From assembly GCF_002109385.1 (NCBI RefSeq), contig NZ_CP020814.1, positions 1,573,501-1,637,500 on the forward strand: a DNA stretch of 64,000 nucleotides, given 5' to 3'. The translations under genes and the position numbers were made by a program. Each line of letters opens with the position of its first letter. The stretch's first letter is position 1. The notes under the pieces were generated by a model. That model was not told the DNA's origin. It made no database searches and saw nothing but the letters and a program-made list of their open reading frames with translations. The stretch is from Halalkalibacter krulwichiae. Lineage in GTDB: Bacteria > Bacillota > Bacilli > Bacillales > Bacillaceae_D. This document shows positions 1 through 9,252 of the stretch, piece by piece.

Positions 1-1
1 C

Positions 2-667
2 GAGCTTGAAGAAGTAGCCGAAGATTTCAATGGTTACCACTGGAATTCCCCAGATGGAAAAACTAGACCGGTCTTCAATCACAGTGTCATTACCGATAAT
101 AATGCTCAGCATGCTTATGTTTCGATGTGGGATTTAGGAACGGTCATTTTTGATATTAAAGACCCTGAAAACCCAGTATACTTAGGAAGAACAGATTACA
201 GGGATGATCAAAAAGGAGCCGCTCACTCTGCTGCGCTTGCTAAAGGGGGTACGGTGTTAATTGAGACTCGTGAAGTAGCCAACCCTATTGGTGACGGTTA
301 TGAGAGTGCTTATGGTTATACGCGTATTTTTGATATTAAAGATAAGTCCAACCCTGTTTTGCTAAGTGAATTCACAACAGATCTTACGTATGATATTCCA
401 GATAGCGGAAATGTAAGCACGTTCGCTAAAACAGTTCATGATCCTAAAGTACACGGCAACACATTGTATTTATCTTATTACTCTGGCGGGGTAGTGATGG
501 TCGATATTACCGACCCAGCGAACCCTACTCAAATTGGTCAATATACTCCGGAGCAAGCCGATGTATGGGGTGTGTTTGTAGATCGTAACTATATCCTAGC
601 ATCTGATATGGGGCAAGGATTGAAAGTGTTAACTCGCGGACAACAAGGAAATGGGAATGGCCGCTAA
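2..667 (+). CDS. LVIVD-repeat protein, C-terminal part (5' truncated by window)
   Basis: The frame is open from the first bases of the window to a TAA at 665-667, so only the C-terminal ~221 residues are present. It contains repeated segments of the form 'v.DI.DP.NP..lg' (for example IFDIKDPENPVYLGRTD, IFDIKDKSNPVLLSEF and MVDITDPANPTQIGQY), which are LVIVD/beta-propeller-like repeats found in secreted or cell-wall proteins of Bacilli. The protein ends in a Gly/Asn-rich tail. The first ATG in this frame (125) lies inside the repeat region and is not the real start. An extracellular role is inferred from the family; no enzymatic motif is visible. A strong terminator follows. Confidence 0.75.
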   Translation, partial: ELEEVAEDFNGYHWNSPDGKTRPVFNHSVITDNNAQHAYVSMWDLGTVIFDIKDPENPVYLGRTDYRDDQKGAAHSAALAKGGTVLIETREVANPIGDGYESAYGYTRIFDIKDKSNPVLLSEFTTDLTYDIPDSGNVSTFAKTVHDPKVHGNTLYLSYYSGGVVMVDITDPANPTQIGQYTPEQADVWGVFVDRNYILASDMGQGLKVLTRGQQGNGNGR

Positions 668-718
668 TCTAACAGAATTGGTTTCATATAATATCTACAA
701 TAAATAGATTGTTTGTCA

Positions 719-759
719 GGTGGCTTAAGGGTTACGATTAACCCTTAAGCCACCTTTTT
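719..759 (+). terminator. Rho-independent terminator
   Basis: A perfect 16-bp stem (719-734 with 739-754), a CGAT loop and a T tract at 755-759, placed about 50 bases after the LVIVD-repeat gene. Confidence 0.9.
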
Positions 760-1068
760 AACATCTGTAGCTGTTTAGTATATACAGATTTTATCATTCC
801 TCTCAGTCCCTACTTTTTTGTTCTTCAATCATAATGAGAACTGATCGTACTTTTATCAACAATATGTAGAAAAAGCGAATCGATTTTCCTATATAGTGTA
901 CGTATCGTTTGCGAAACACTCCTTTTAAAATAAGAGTAAGGTTAATTCTTAAGACCTTTCGTATTATTTTGAGAGGGCTTACAAAGGTGATGAAAAAGAC
1001 ATAAATTGTAGTAGAAATTTAAATATCGAATGTTATTGTCAATTTAATGTAGGAAGGAAGCGAGAGTT
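760..1068 (+). other. Intergenic leader of the beta-oxidation operon
   Basis: About 310 bases with no convincing gene. A small GTTTGCGAAAC inverted repeat lies near 908-918 and the RBS AGGAAGGAAG precedes the ATG at 1069. I see no clear sigma-54 or cre site and no FadR-like TGAATGA palindrome. Confidence 0.4.
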
Positions 1069-3141
1069 ATGACAAAGTCTTTTAAAGTTGGGGTTGTAGG
1101 AGCAGGAAATATGGGCTCTGGAATTGCACAAAAAATGGCGCAAGAAGGACTAGACGTTACGTTAGTCGATGTTACAGAAGAACAAGTTGAAAGAGGACTT
1201 GGAATTATTAAAAAGACTCTATCAGAGGGAGTCGAACGTGGTATCTTTAGTGAGGAGCAAGTAAGTGAAACACTGAATCGAATTCACGCAACACCATCCT
1301 ATGAAGCTTTAAAGGATGCAGATCTTGTAGTAGAAGCTGTCTTTGAAGACTTAAATGTTAAAGGGAATTTATTTCAAAAGCTTGATCAAATTTGTGAGGA
1401 GAAAACAATTCTTGCAACAAACACATCAAGCTTATATGTTAAGGATATAGCGGAATTCACGAATCGGCCTGAAAAAGTGATTGGAATGCACTATTTCTAT
1501 CACCCAGCAAAAAATAGATTAGTAGAGGTTATTCCACATCAAGAAACGAGTGAAGAGACGATTGAGACAACACTCTTAATTGGAAAGCTTCATAATAAAA
1601 CGTGTATTGTCGTAAAAGACTCACCAGGATTTGCTGTTAATCGTTATTTTGTTCCGTTTTTAAATGAATCGGTTCATTTATTGGAAGATGGAATCGCAAA
1701 TATTCCAACGATTGATGCTGCAGCGAAGCAAGGATTTGACATTGGAATGGGACCGTTTGAATTAATGAATGTAACAGGAGTTCCAATTGCTGAGCACTCG
1801 TGCACGTATTTAGCAAAGGAAATTAGTGAGTTCTATGCACCAAGTGACTTACTTAAAAAGCAAACAGAATTAAGAGAAAACTGGGATCTAAGTGGTGACA
1901 TTGATGAAAGCAAGTTTGCAGAAATTAACCGTCATCTCTATGCAACGGTTTTTGGTGTCGCTGGCGCACAAGTTGACGAAGGTGTAGCAAGTGTTGAAGA
2001 TACTGATCGCGGGGCAAAGATTGGATTGAAATGGAAGTTCGGACCGTTTGAATTGATTAATAAAATTGGTGTGAAAGAAGCATATGAAATGGTGCAAGAA
2101 CTAGATTCCAAGCGATCAGGTTTTCATGTGCCAAACGTATTAAAAGAACATGCCAAACTAGATCAACCTTTTGAATTCAATTACATTGACCTTGAAATAA
2201 AAAATGCAATTGCTTACATTACGATCAATCGTCCAGAGGCGATGAATGCACTTAATCCAGTCGTAGTAGAACAATTGGAGCAAGCTTTTGATCAAGCTGA
2301 AAAGAAGCCTGAAGTGAAAGGGATTGCAATTCAAGGGGCTGGAAAGGCATTTGTTGCAGGAGCTGATATTAATTTCTTTATTGATTGCATTCAAACAAAT
2401 CAAATTGAAAAAAATGTCGCGTTTACACGTAAAGGACATGAATTATTTAGAAGGTTTGAAACGTCTGATAAAGTAACGATTGCTGTATTAGATGGTCTTT
2501 CACTCGGTGGGGGAAGTGAATTAGCGTTATCTTGTCAAGCGATTGTTGCCACACAACAAGGGTCAATGGCCTTTCCTGAAAGCGGTCTAGGAATTTATCC
2601 AGGGCTAGGTGGAATGCTTCGAATTAATAAGCATGTAGGAAAAGAATTAGCTAAGTATTTTGTTCTAACTGGAAGACCGTTACCAGCAACAGTGGCGAAA
2701 GATTTAGGGATTGTGACTGAACTTACCGATATGGAAAGAATAGAAGCGTCGATTGAGAAGCTAGTTGAAAATGGGAAAAAAGATAAATATGCTAGTAGAG
2801 AGATTCCAGCGTCATATAATGAAATCGTAGACACATTTAATGAAGAAAATGTACAAAAAATGTTGAATGGTGAGCAACCTCTAGGTGTAAGTGATAAGGT
2901 TGCAGAGAAAATGACGAAAGTTCTTTCATATAAAGGACCGATAGCGCTAGAGACGATCAATGATCTTATTAATCAACAATCTGAATTAACGATTGATGAG
3001 GGCATTGAGCTTGAATTAAGCTATTTAGTGAAAACCTTTGAAACGGATGAAGCTTTAACTGGATTAAGTGCCTCTATGCAAGGACAGCGTCCGGTCTTTA
3101 AAAAAGCTGAAGTAGAGGTAGGAGGGAAGCAAACACAATGA
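1069..3141 (+). CDS. 3-hydroxyacyl-CoA dehydrogenase / enoyl-CoA hydratase fusion
   Basis: A 690-residue bifunctional beta-oxidation enzyme. The N-terminal half is a 3-hydroxyacyl-CoA dehydrogenase: Rossmann motif GAGNMG at 11-16, NTSS, the catalytic His in GMHYFYHP, and VEVI and VNRYF segments. It is followed by two dehydrogenase C-terminal repeats (GMGPFELMN and WKFGPFELIN). From about residue 365 a crotonase domain follows, with AGADI (oxyanion hole), GGGSELAL and FPESGLGIYPG, so both catalytic Glu positions are kept. The order dehydrogenase-then-hydratase is the reverse of E. coli FadB and matches Bacillus FadN, but this protein is about 100 residues shorter than FadN and diverged. It overlaps the next gene by 4 bases (ATGA), so the two are likely translationally coupled. 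Expected to act in the cytoplasm on acyl-CoA esters. Confidence 0.88.
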   Translation: MTKSFKVGVVGAGNMGSGIAQKMAQEGLDVTLVDVTEEQVERGLGIIKKTLSEGVERGIFSEEQVSETLNRIHATPSYEALKDADLVVEAVFEDLNVKGNLFQKLDQICEEKTILATNTSSLYVKDIAEFTNRPEKVIGMHYFYHPAKNRLVEVIPHQETSEETIETTLLIGKLHNKTCIVVKDSPGFAVNRYFVPFLNESVHLLEDGIANIPTIDAAAKQGFDIGMGPFELMNVTGVPIAEHSCTYLAKEISEFYAPSDLLKKQTELRENWDLSGDIDESKFAEINRHLYATVFGVAGAQVDEGVASVEDTDRGAKIGLKWKFGPFELINKIGVKEAYEMVQELDSKRSGFHVPNVLKEHAKLDQPFEFNYIDLEIKNAIAYITINRPEAMNALNPVVVEQLEQAFDQAEKKPEVKGIAIQGAGKAFVAGADINFFIDCIQTNQIEKNVAFTRKGHELFRRFETSDKVTIAVLDGLSLGGGSELALSCQAIVATQQGSMAFPESGLGIYPGLGGMLRINKHVGKELAKYFVLTGRPLPATVAKDLGIVTELTDMERIEASIEKLVENGKKDKYASREIPASYNEIVDTFNEENVQKMLNGEQPLGVSDKVAEKMTKVLSYKGPIALETINDLINQQSELTIDEGIELELSYLVKTFETDEALTGLSASMQGQRPVFKKAEVEVGGKQTQ

Positions 3142-4337
3142 GTATGTTTCACAAAGCATATATCCCATATGGAGGCTATTATTCTACTCCTTTTGTTAAG
3201 TGGCAAGGTTTATTACAAAATGAGAATTCAATCGAATTAGGGGCCAAAAGCAGTAAGAAATGGTTTGAATCTAGAAACATTAATCCTAATGAAGAATTAG
3301 ATTATGTATATTTAGGTGTAACAGTTGGACAAAAAAGTGTCTTCTATGGTGCTTCATGGGCAGCTACGATGATGGGGGCTCCAGATATTCCGGGACAGAC
3401 GCTTATGCATGCTTGTGCGACATCAACCACTTCTATATTCAACGCAGCAACAGCGGTTGAAGTTGGAAATGTCAATACAGCCTATTGCTTGTTAACGGAT
3501 CGTTGTTCGAATGGTCCGCACACGATATGGCCGAACCCTAAAGGGCCTGGAGGGCAGGTTATTTCTGAAAATTGGAACTTAGATAACATGTCGGCGGATC
3601 CATCAACTGGTATTGGGATGTTAATGACGGCAGAAAAAGTAGCGAAGGAACATGGATTTACAAAGGAGCAAGCGGATGAACTGATTTTCCGAAGATATGA
3701 ACAATATGCTGATGCGTTAAAAGATGACCGTTCTTTCCAAAAGCGTTATATGCAGCCAGTTGAAGTTGCGCTATCAAAGCGAGAAACAGTCCTGATTGAA
3801 ACAGACGGAGGAGTAACAGAAACGTCAAGAGAAGCCCTACAGCGATTAAAGCCGACTACAGAAAATGGCATTGTTTCATTTGGAGGTCAGACTCATCCAG
3901 CTGATGGGAATGTCGGCGTGATCGTAACATCACAAGACAATGCTAGACGTCTCAGTACGGATTCAAGTATTCCGATTCAAGTGATTTCTTACGGGTATGC
4001 AAGAGCGGAGAAAGCAACTATGCCAGTAGCTCCTGTACCAGCCGTTCGAATGGCACTTGAACGAGCTGGAATTACAATTGATCAAGTGACAACAATTAAA
4101 AATCATAGTCCATTCATTGTCAATGATATGTACTTTGCTAAAGAGCTTGGCATTGATCCAATGACCTTTAATAATTATGGAACTTCTCTAGTATTCGGCC
4201 ACCCACAAGCACCAACGGTTGGACGCTTATTAATTGAAGCGATTGAAGAAACGGTTGAAAAGGGTGGCGGTTACGCATTAGCAACGGGCTGTGCAGCAGG
4301 TGACAATGGTGCGGCAATCCTCGTTAAGGTTGGGTAA
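3138..4337 (+). CDS. Thiolase family protein (acetyl-CoA acyltransferase)
   Basis: A 399-residue thiolase that would cleave 3-ketoacyl-CoA with CoA. The nucleophile is Cys93 in the segment HACATSTTSIF. The C-terminal motifs are variant: GHPQAPT where GHPxGxTG is usual, and CAAGDNGAA in place of the CxGGG signature; the second Cys and the His are still present. The ATG overlaps the stop of the preceding fusion enzyme (ATGA at 3138-3141), so it is the second gene of the operon. The variant motifs suggest a specialised or divergent substrate. Confidence is high for the family, moderate for the reaction. Confidence 0.85.
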   Translation: MSMFHKAYIPYGGYYSTPFVKWQGLLQNENSIELGAKSSKKWFESRNINPNEELDYVYLGVTVGQKSVFYGASWAATMMGAPDIPGQTLMHACATSTTSIFNAATAVEVGNVNTAYCLLTDRCSNGPHTIWPNPKGPGGQVISENWNLDNMSADPSTGIGMLMTAEKVAKEHGFTKEQADELIFRRYEQYADALKDDRSFQKRYMQPVEVALSKRETVLIETDGGVTETSREALQRLKPTTENGIVSFGGQTHPADGNVGVIVTSQDNARRLSTDSSIPIQVISYGYARAEKATMPVAPVPAVRMALERAGITIDQVTTIKNHSPFIVNDMYFAKELGIDPMTFNNYGTSLVFGHPQAPTVGRLLIEAIEETVEKGGGYALATGCAAGDNGAAILVKVG

Positions 4338-4450
4338 CATTCACGTATGATTTAATCTGAACAGTTTTTTAATTGTCTTACTCCAGCTCTCTCTTTAACC
4401 GGAGAGAGCAAAGTCTTGTAGCTAGCTTTGAATTGGAAGGAGAATGTGCA

Positions 4451-6025
4451 GTGAATTACGATCTATCACTACCTGAAGTATTAGAAGAAGCATATCAAAA
4501 ACATCCTGATAAAGAAGCAATTTATGATGGGCTTTCACGATTATCGTACAGACAACTATATGAGGATGTACAATTATTAACGTCTGGATTATCGCAAATA
4601 GGCATTAAAAAAGGCGACCGAGTGATAGCCTCACTGCCAAACTGGAATGAGTTTGTCACGATTTATTTTAGTTTAGCAAGTCTTGGAGCCATCTTAGTAC
4701 CTTGCAATACTCGCTATCGCACCGAAGAATTAGAATATATTCTCGAGGATTGTGGAGCGAAAGTGGCCTTCATATCGGAAGATTCAGGCCACATAGATAC
4801 ACTAAATCATTATTTGAAAACATCAACAAACGGAAAAACACTTGAACACATTATTACCGTGCGCTTCAAGAAAGATGGCCATACGTCATTTGCTGAGCTA
4901 TTAGACTTAGGTCAAAAAAGCCAAGTACAAGCGGCTACCATCAACCCAGTTGAAGATGTTTTTTCGATTTTATATACATCAGGCACAACTGGAAAACCTA
5001 AAGGAGCAATGTTAACTCATAAAAACGTTGTTCATACAGCGAAAATCTCTGCAGAATACATGGAGTGTAGTAGCGAAGATGTCTTTTTAGTGGCTGTTCC
5101 GGCTTTTCACGTATTTGGAATGGTGCCAGGGATCATGTCGGCGATCTCAGTTGCTGGAAAAATTGTCTTCATGGAGCAGTTTAAAGCGGAAAAAGCCTTG
5201 AAACTAATTGAACAAGAAAAAATATCGGTTCATCACGGAGTACCAACGATGTTTATTCTTGAATTAAATCATGCAGAATTTAAAAATGTAGATTTATCTT
5301 CCCTGCGTACTGGTATTATTGCAGCTGCACCGTGTCCTGAAGAAATTGTAAAGAAAATTCGGACCGACATGGGGTGTGATGTTGTTGTTTCATACGGCTT
5401 AACAGAATCTTCAGCTGGGGTAACGATGACGAGCTTCGATGACGATGACGCGGTTCGCTCGGAGACGGTTGGAAAAGTAATGCCAGGAGCAGAAGCGAAA
5501 GTGGTCGATAGCAATCGACAAGAAGTGGCTACTAATGAAGTTGGGGAATTGGCGATTAAGAGTTTTGGAGTAATGAAAGGATATTACCAATTACCGGAGA
5601 AAACAAGTGAAGCGATCGATCACGAAGGCTGGTTTTACACAGGAGATTTAGCGACCATTGATGAAAGGGGTTACATTCGGATTGTTGGCCGGAAGAAAGA
5701 AATGATTATCCGGGGCGGCTATAATATATATCCTCGAGAAATTGAAGAGATTTTTTACGCACATCCAAGTGTCTTAGAAGTCGCCGTTATTGGCTTACCA
5801 GATACTGTTTTAGGGGAAGTTACTTGTGCGGCAATCAAGTTAAAGCCAAATCAACAGGAAGACGAAACTTCGATGAAAGAATATATAAAAGGAAAGATAG
5901 CGAACTATAAAATTCCTGATCATTTCATTTTCTTAGAAGAACTTCCGATGACTGGAAGCGGGAAAATTAAAAAGATGGCGTTAGAATCGGAAGTGAGAGA
6001 GAAGTTAAAGGCATCATTGCGCTAG
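4451..6025 (+). CDS. AMP-forming acyl-CoA synthetase
   Basis: A 524-residue ANL-superfamily ligase that activates a carboxylic acid to its CoA thioester with ATP. Seen: the P-loop-like LYTSGTTGKPKGAML, the YGLTESSAG adenylate-binding segment, WFYTGD, GRKKEMIIRGGYNIYP and the C-terminal catalytic Lys in TGSGKIKK. The GTG at 4451 is chosen because GGAAGGAGA lies 8 bases upstream. The open frame extends back to a TTG at 4373, but that has no RBS and would add a tail the family lacks. It is the third gene of the operon, supplying acyl-CoA to the two beta-oxidation enzymes. A bidirectional terminator follows. Confidence 0.88.
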   Translation: MNYDLSLPEVLEEAYQKHPDKEAIYDGLSRLSYRQLYEDVQLLTSGLSQIGIKKGDRVIASLPNWNEFVTIYFSLASLGAILVPCNTRYRTEELEYILEDCGAKVAFISEDSGHIDTLNHYLKTSTNGKTLEHIITVRFKKDGHTSFAELLDLGQKSQVQAATINPVEDVFSILYTSGTTGKPKGAMLTHKNVVHTAKISAEYMECSSEDVFLVAVPAFHVFGMVPGIMSAISVAGKIVFMEQFKAEKALKLIEQEKISVHHGVPTMFILELNHAEFKNVDLSSLRTGIIAAAPCPEEIVKKIRTDMGCDVVVSYGLTESSAGVTMTSFDDDDAVRSETVGKVMPGAEAKVVDSNRQEVATNEVGELAIKSFGVMKGYYQLPEKTSEAIDHEGWFYTGDLATIDERGYIRIVGRKKEMIIRGGYNIYPREIEEIFYAHPSVLEVAVIGLPDTVLGEVTCAAIKLKPNQQEDETSMKEYIKGKIANYKIPDHFIFLEELPMTGSGKIKKMALESEVREKLKASLR

Positions 6026-6060
6026 AAAATAATTAAAGATCATACATGATAGTCTTATAT

Positions 6061-6096
6061 AATAAGGGCAGAGATTTGCAAATCTCTGCCCTTATT
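6061..6096. terminator. Bidirectional terminator between convergent genes
   Basis: A perfect 36-base palindrome (18-bp arms) beginning AATAAGGGCAGAG, between the acyl-CoA synthetase (plus) and ktrB (minus). Confidence 0.85.
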
Positions 6097-6151
6097 CATA
6101 TGGAAATAACCAACTGATTGAGAGGAGGAAGGTGTTAAATACGATGTATTA

Positions 6152-7492
6152 TTAGCCTGTAAATACTTCTCCATCAGGGTAACGAATATTCGATTTTTGA
6201 GCTCTTGCTAAAGAGAAAGCTAATGTTAAAGGCCCAATTCGACCAATAAACATTAAGACAATAATGATTTGCTTTCCTAAAGGAGACTATTCACTTGTTA
6301 AGCCCATCGATAATCCAACTGTCCCAAAGGCAGAAAAGGCTTCAAAGACAATCATGAGAAAGGGAGCATTCTCCGTTATGGAAAGGGCAAAGATTGCTAA
6401 AAATACGGCTAATAAACTAGTAACAACAATTGCCAATGAACGAATAATCATTTGATTTTTAATGGTACGCTCAAATACAACTGTTTCGGTTCGACCTTTT
6501 AAAAAAGTAATCACTGCCATAACAATGACAATAAATGTTGTTAACTTAATCCCACTACCGGTTGAAGCACTTCCAGCCCCTATAAACATAAGCAACAACA
6601 TCAACACAATAGATCCAGTTGTCATACTGCCAATATCGATTGTGTTAAAACCTGCTGTTCGCGGAGTTACAGCTTGAAAGTACGATGCCCAAATCTTATC
6701 ACCAAAATTAAATGCCCCTAAAGTAGCTGGATTTGAATATTCGAGTGTAAAGAGGATTAGCATGGCGACTACGTTGATTACTAACGTCCCAACAAGCATT
6801 AACTTTGTATGGAGTGACAGCTGGTGAAATCTTTTAGTATGCCATAGATCTGATAAAACCGTAAATCCAATTCCCCCAGTAATAAATAATAACGTAATGA
6901 CCATATTTACAACCGGATCTCCAACATAACTCATTAAGCTGTCAGACCATAACGAAAAGCCTGCGTTATTAAATGCAGAAATCGCATGAAAAACACTCGT
7001 ATAAATGCCATAGGCCCAACCTAATTCAGGTACCCAACGTATTGAAAGTAAGATAACGGCAATCAATTCGATTAATATAGCAAATATAAATAATATCTTA
7101 ACTAGTCGAATCACTCCACCAATAGAGGTTTGGTTAAGAGCTTCTTGCACTAACATTCGTTCCTTCAAACCAATTTTCTTGCCTAGTACAATGACAATTA
7201 ACACAGCAAAAGTCATTAATCCAAGCCCTCCAATTTGCATGAGGACCATGATTACGATTTGGCCAAAAACGGTAAACGCAGTCCCTGTATCAAGGACAAC
7301 AAGACCTGTAACGGTTGTAGCCGAAGCAGCTGTAAATAAAGCGTCAATCCATGTAATTGGTTCCGTTGTAGCATATGGAATTTTTAAAAAGATTGTCCCA
7401 ACCAAAATAGCAATAAGAAAACTTATTGCTAATGTTTGTGGGGGAGACATGCTTATTCGTCTTTTTAAGATGCTTTTTCTACGGGAAGACAT
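6152..7492 (-). pseudogene. ktrB: KtrB potassium transporter subunit with in-frame TAG
   Basis: TrkH/KtrB-type K+ channel subunit in the membrane. Seen: four pore-like repeats (SATTVTGLVV, FNNAGFSL, TPRTAGFNT, FGTVGLSMG) separated by hydrophobic helices. Codon 402 is TAG (6287-6289). Reading on in the same frame gives a normal KtrB C-terminus (GKQIIIVLMFIGRIGPLTLA and onward) to TAA at 6152-6154, for a total of 446 codons, which is the usual family length. The stop follows the fourth pore repeat, so the product as written loses the last membrane helix and tail. No frame change is involved, so this is a base substitution (Leu or Gln codon to TAG), a sequencing error, or readthrough. It lies directly downstream of ktrA, under the same riboswitch. 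Confidence 0.88.
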
Positions 7493-7494
7493 GA

Positions 7495-8160
7495 TTAAAT
7501 TCCATCTTCTTCAAAGCGTTTTAAGTCTCTCTTGTGACCAATGACAATAAGGACATCTTCTTGATAAATCAATTCATCTGGCATAGGAGAAACATTAATG
7601 TCCTCCCCCCGCTTAATAGCTAAAATGGTGCAACCATATTTAGCACGGATATCTAAATTTACAATTGTTTTGTTATGCACTTTCTTGGTTGCGAGTAGTT
7701 CGACAATGCTATATTCCTCTGATAGTTCAATATAGTCTACGATTTTATCTGAGGTTAAGTGCTGCGCAATTCTCACGCCCATATCATGCTCTGGATGGAT
7801 AATGCGGTCCGCTCCAATCTTTTCTAGTACTTTATGATGATAAGCATTTTGAGCTTTTACCCAGACCTTTTCAACATTCATTTCCTTTAACACTAATGTG
7901 GTTAAAATGCTAGATTGGATATTGTCACCGATCGCAACAATAACATATTCAAAATTACGAATCCCAAGAGACTGTAACGCTTTTTCATCAGTAGAATCTG
8001 CAATGACAGAGTGAGTGGAATGCCGTGCAAATTCATTTACTTTTTCCTCTCTAATATCAATTGCTAATACTTGATGACCCATACTATATAATTCTTTACA
8101 AACACTGCCTCCAAATCGACCTAAGCCGATAACAGCAAATTGTTTCTTTTGTTCTGCCAA
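7495..8160 (-). CDS. ktrA: KtrA, cytosolic RCK regulator of the K+ transporter
   Basis: A 221-residue RCK protein. The N-terminal Rossmann fold (FAVIGLGRFGGSVCKELY, with an acidic AIDIREE strand end) binds ATP/ADP. The C-terminal RCK_C domain starts near residue 135 (the c-di-AMP-binding module in KtrA proteins). It gates KtrB at the inner face of the membrane. TTG start at 8160 with AGAGGTGGAG a few bases upstream. The ktrB start follows 2 bases after its stop. Transcription comes from the minus strand through the c-di-AMP riboswitch. Confidence 0.92.
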   Translation of the reverse strand: MAEQKKQFAVIGLGRFGGSVCKELYSMGHQVLAIDIREEKVNEFARHSTHSVIADSTDEKALQSLGIRNFEYVIVAIGDNIQSSILTTLVLKEMNVEKVWVKAQNAYHHKVLEKIGADRIIHPEHDMGVRIAQHLTSDKIVDYIELSEEYSIVELLATKKVHNKTIVNLDIRAKYGCTILAIKRGEDINVSPMPDELIYQEDVLIVIGHKRDLKRFEEDGI

Positions 8161-8189
8161 CTTTCTCCACCTCTTTTTTGCAAAATAAA

Positions 8190-8215
8190 ATAGACCATCA
8201 CTAAGAATGGTCTAT
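8190..8215 (-). terminator. Riboswitch-controlled terminator upstream of ktrA
   Basis: Stem ATAGACCAT/ATGGTCTAT (8190-8198 with 8207-8215). On the minus strand it is followed by a T-rich stretch. It sits between the c-di-AMP aptamer and ktrA, where the expression platform is expected. Confidence 0.75.
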
Positions 8216-8237
8216 AAAGGACCCTTCTCTCCAAAAA

Positions 8238-8366
8238 ACGCTGACGAGGTTAGCTGTCGGATTAGGGACTGAGAGTATCCCCTCTTACTAAGTAAGATTC
8301 ACCCCAAGATGGATTTTATCCATCAAAGTGGTTCCCCCGCTCATAATGATTAAGCGACTAAGGTTT
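8238..8366 (-). ncRNA. ydaO/yuaA-type cyclic di-AMP riboswitch
   Basis: On the minus strand the conserved blocks of the ydaO/yuaA class occur in order: CGCTTAATC, AGCGGGGGAACCACTT, GGGGTGAAT, AGGGGATACTCTCAGTCC and ATCCGACAGCTAACCTCG. The class is known to turn off K+ uptake (ktrAB) and wall-hydrolase genes when c-di-AMP is high. Its place just upstream of ktrA and a terminator fits. The ends are approximate. Confidence 0.92.
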
Positions 8367-8485
8367 TCTATATTGTTTTTATATAGAGAATTTACTCCTC
8401 TTTAAATAGATAGTCAATAAAAAATTACAATCGTGGCACTAAAATATGCGAAAAAGGCTTCTGTCCAAGGTTGCGAACAGGATGT

Positions 8486-8869
8486 TTACCCTTCAACGAT
8501 CGCAAGGTATCGGATTAATTCTCCATTTGACTCAACGATTAAGATATCTTTTCGTTCTTTAACGGAATAGATCTTTGCACCGATAGGGAGTTTATTTGAC
8601 ATTTCATCCAAAAAGTTCGTATGAGTATCGGTTTTGCTTTTTATTTCACCAATTTGGACATCTGTTGTTAAAGATAATGTTTCTATCCAGTCAATATCTG
8701 TCTTGTAAATAATTCCATCATACTGAAAGATATCGGCATCTGGTTCTAAAGTTAACACTTCTTTAGCGTTAATCGAATCAATTACAGTAAACTCTTCATG
8801 ATTTGTGCAACCTGAAATGGGAATTAAAACTAATATTAATAAACTTATAAAGCACTTTTGAGCATGCAT
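8486..8869 (-). CDS. Small putative lipoprotein, unknown function
   Basis: A 127-residue protein with a signal peptide and lipobox (LVLIPISGC, Cys at about residue 19), so likely anchored outside the membrane. The ATG at 8869 is chosen because AAAGGGGG lies about 6 bases upstream and the lipobox falls at a normal distance; the longer open frame to 9160 has neither. The mature part is a short mixed domain without a motif I recognise. Monocistronic, divergent from the next small membrane-protein gene. Confidence 0.7.
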   Translation of the reverse strand: MHAQKCFISLLILVLIPISGCTNHEEFTVIDSINAKEVLTLEPDADIFQYDGIIYKTDIDWIETLSLTTDVQIGEIKSKTDTHTNFLDEMSNKLPIGAKIYSVKERKDILIVESNGELIRYLAIVEG

Positions 8870-9023
8870 CTGAAATCCCCCTTTATATTTAGACGAGTAT
8901 TCTTTATCGAAAGTTTCTTTTCTGTTAGCTTCAATGGATAAGAAGGATTCAAGCAATTTCCCATAAAAGTGGAAAAACATGTTATGGTTATAAAGGAAGG
9001 AAAACAACCGGGGGAGGTTCGAA

Positions 9024-9197
9024 ATGAGGTTTATTTTTGGAATTCCAATTCTTTTGTTTGGGAGTTTTTTACTTTCATTAACCGTATCTTCATTTGGAAA
9101 TGTAGGAAATGCAATCATGAATGTAATAGGGTTTGTTTTTCTGATGGCTGGTGCTCTCATTATTAGCCGGAGAAAAGTAAAGGAACATTCCTCTTAA
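9024..9197 (+). CDS. Small two-helix membrane protein (57 aa)
   Basis: A short gene with a strong RBS (GGGGGAGG at 9010-9017) 6 bases before the ATG. Residues 1-20 and about 31-48 are hydrophobic helices joined by a Ser/Gly/Asn loop, and the tail is basic (RRKVKEH). I do not recognise a family. The overlapping frame from 8969 lacks an RBS and a sensible composition. Confidence 0.65.
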   Translation: MRFIFGIPILLFGSFLLSLTVSSFGNVGNAIMNVIGFVFLMAGALIISRRKVKEHSS

Positions 9198-9252
9198 GTG
9201 TTTCTATATTCATGTGAAGAAACTTTTAATGGTCAAGTAAAGGAGAGATTGG

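Noticed and set aside
6264..7544. Several plus-strand open frames opposite ktrB/ktrA
   Set aside because: They lie antisense to well-conserved KtrB/KtrA coding sequence and have no RBS or family features.
8969..9166. 65-residue open frame on the plus strand
   Set aside because: It overlaps the 57-aa membrane-protein gene in another frame, lacks an RBS and has the composition of a shadow frame.
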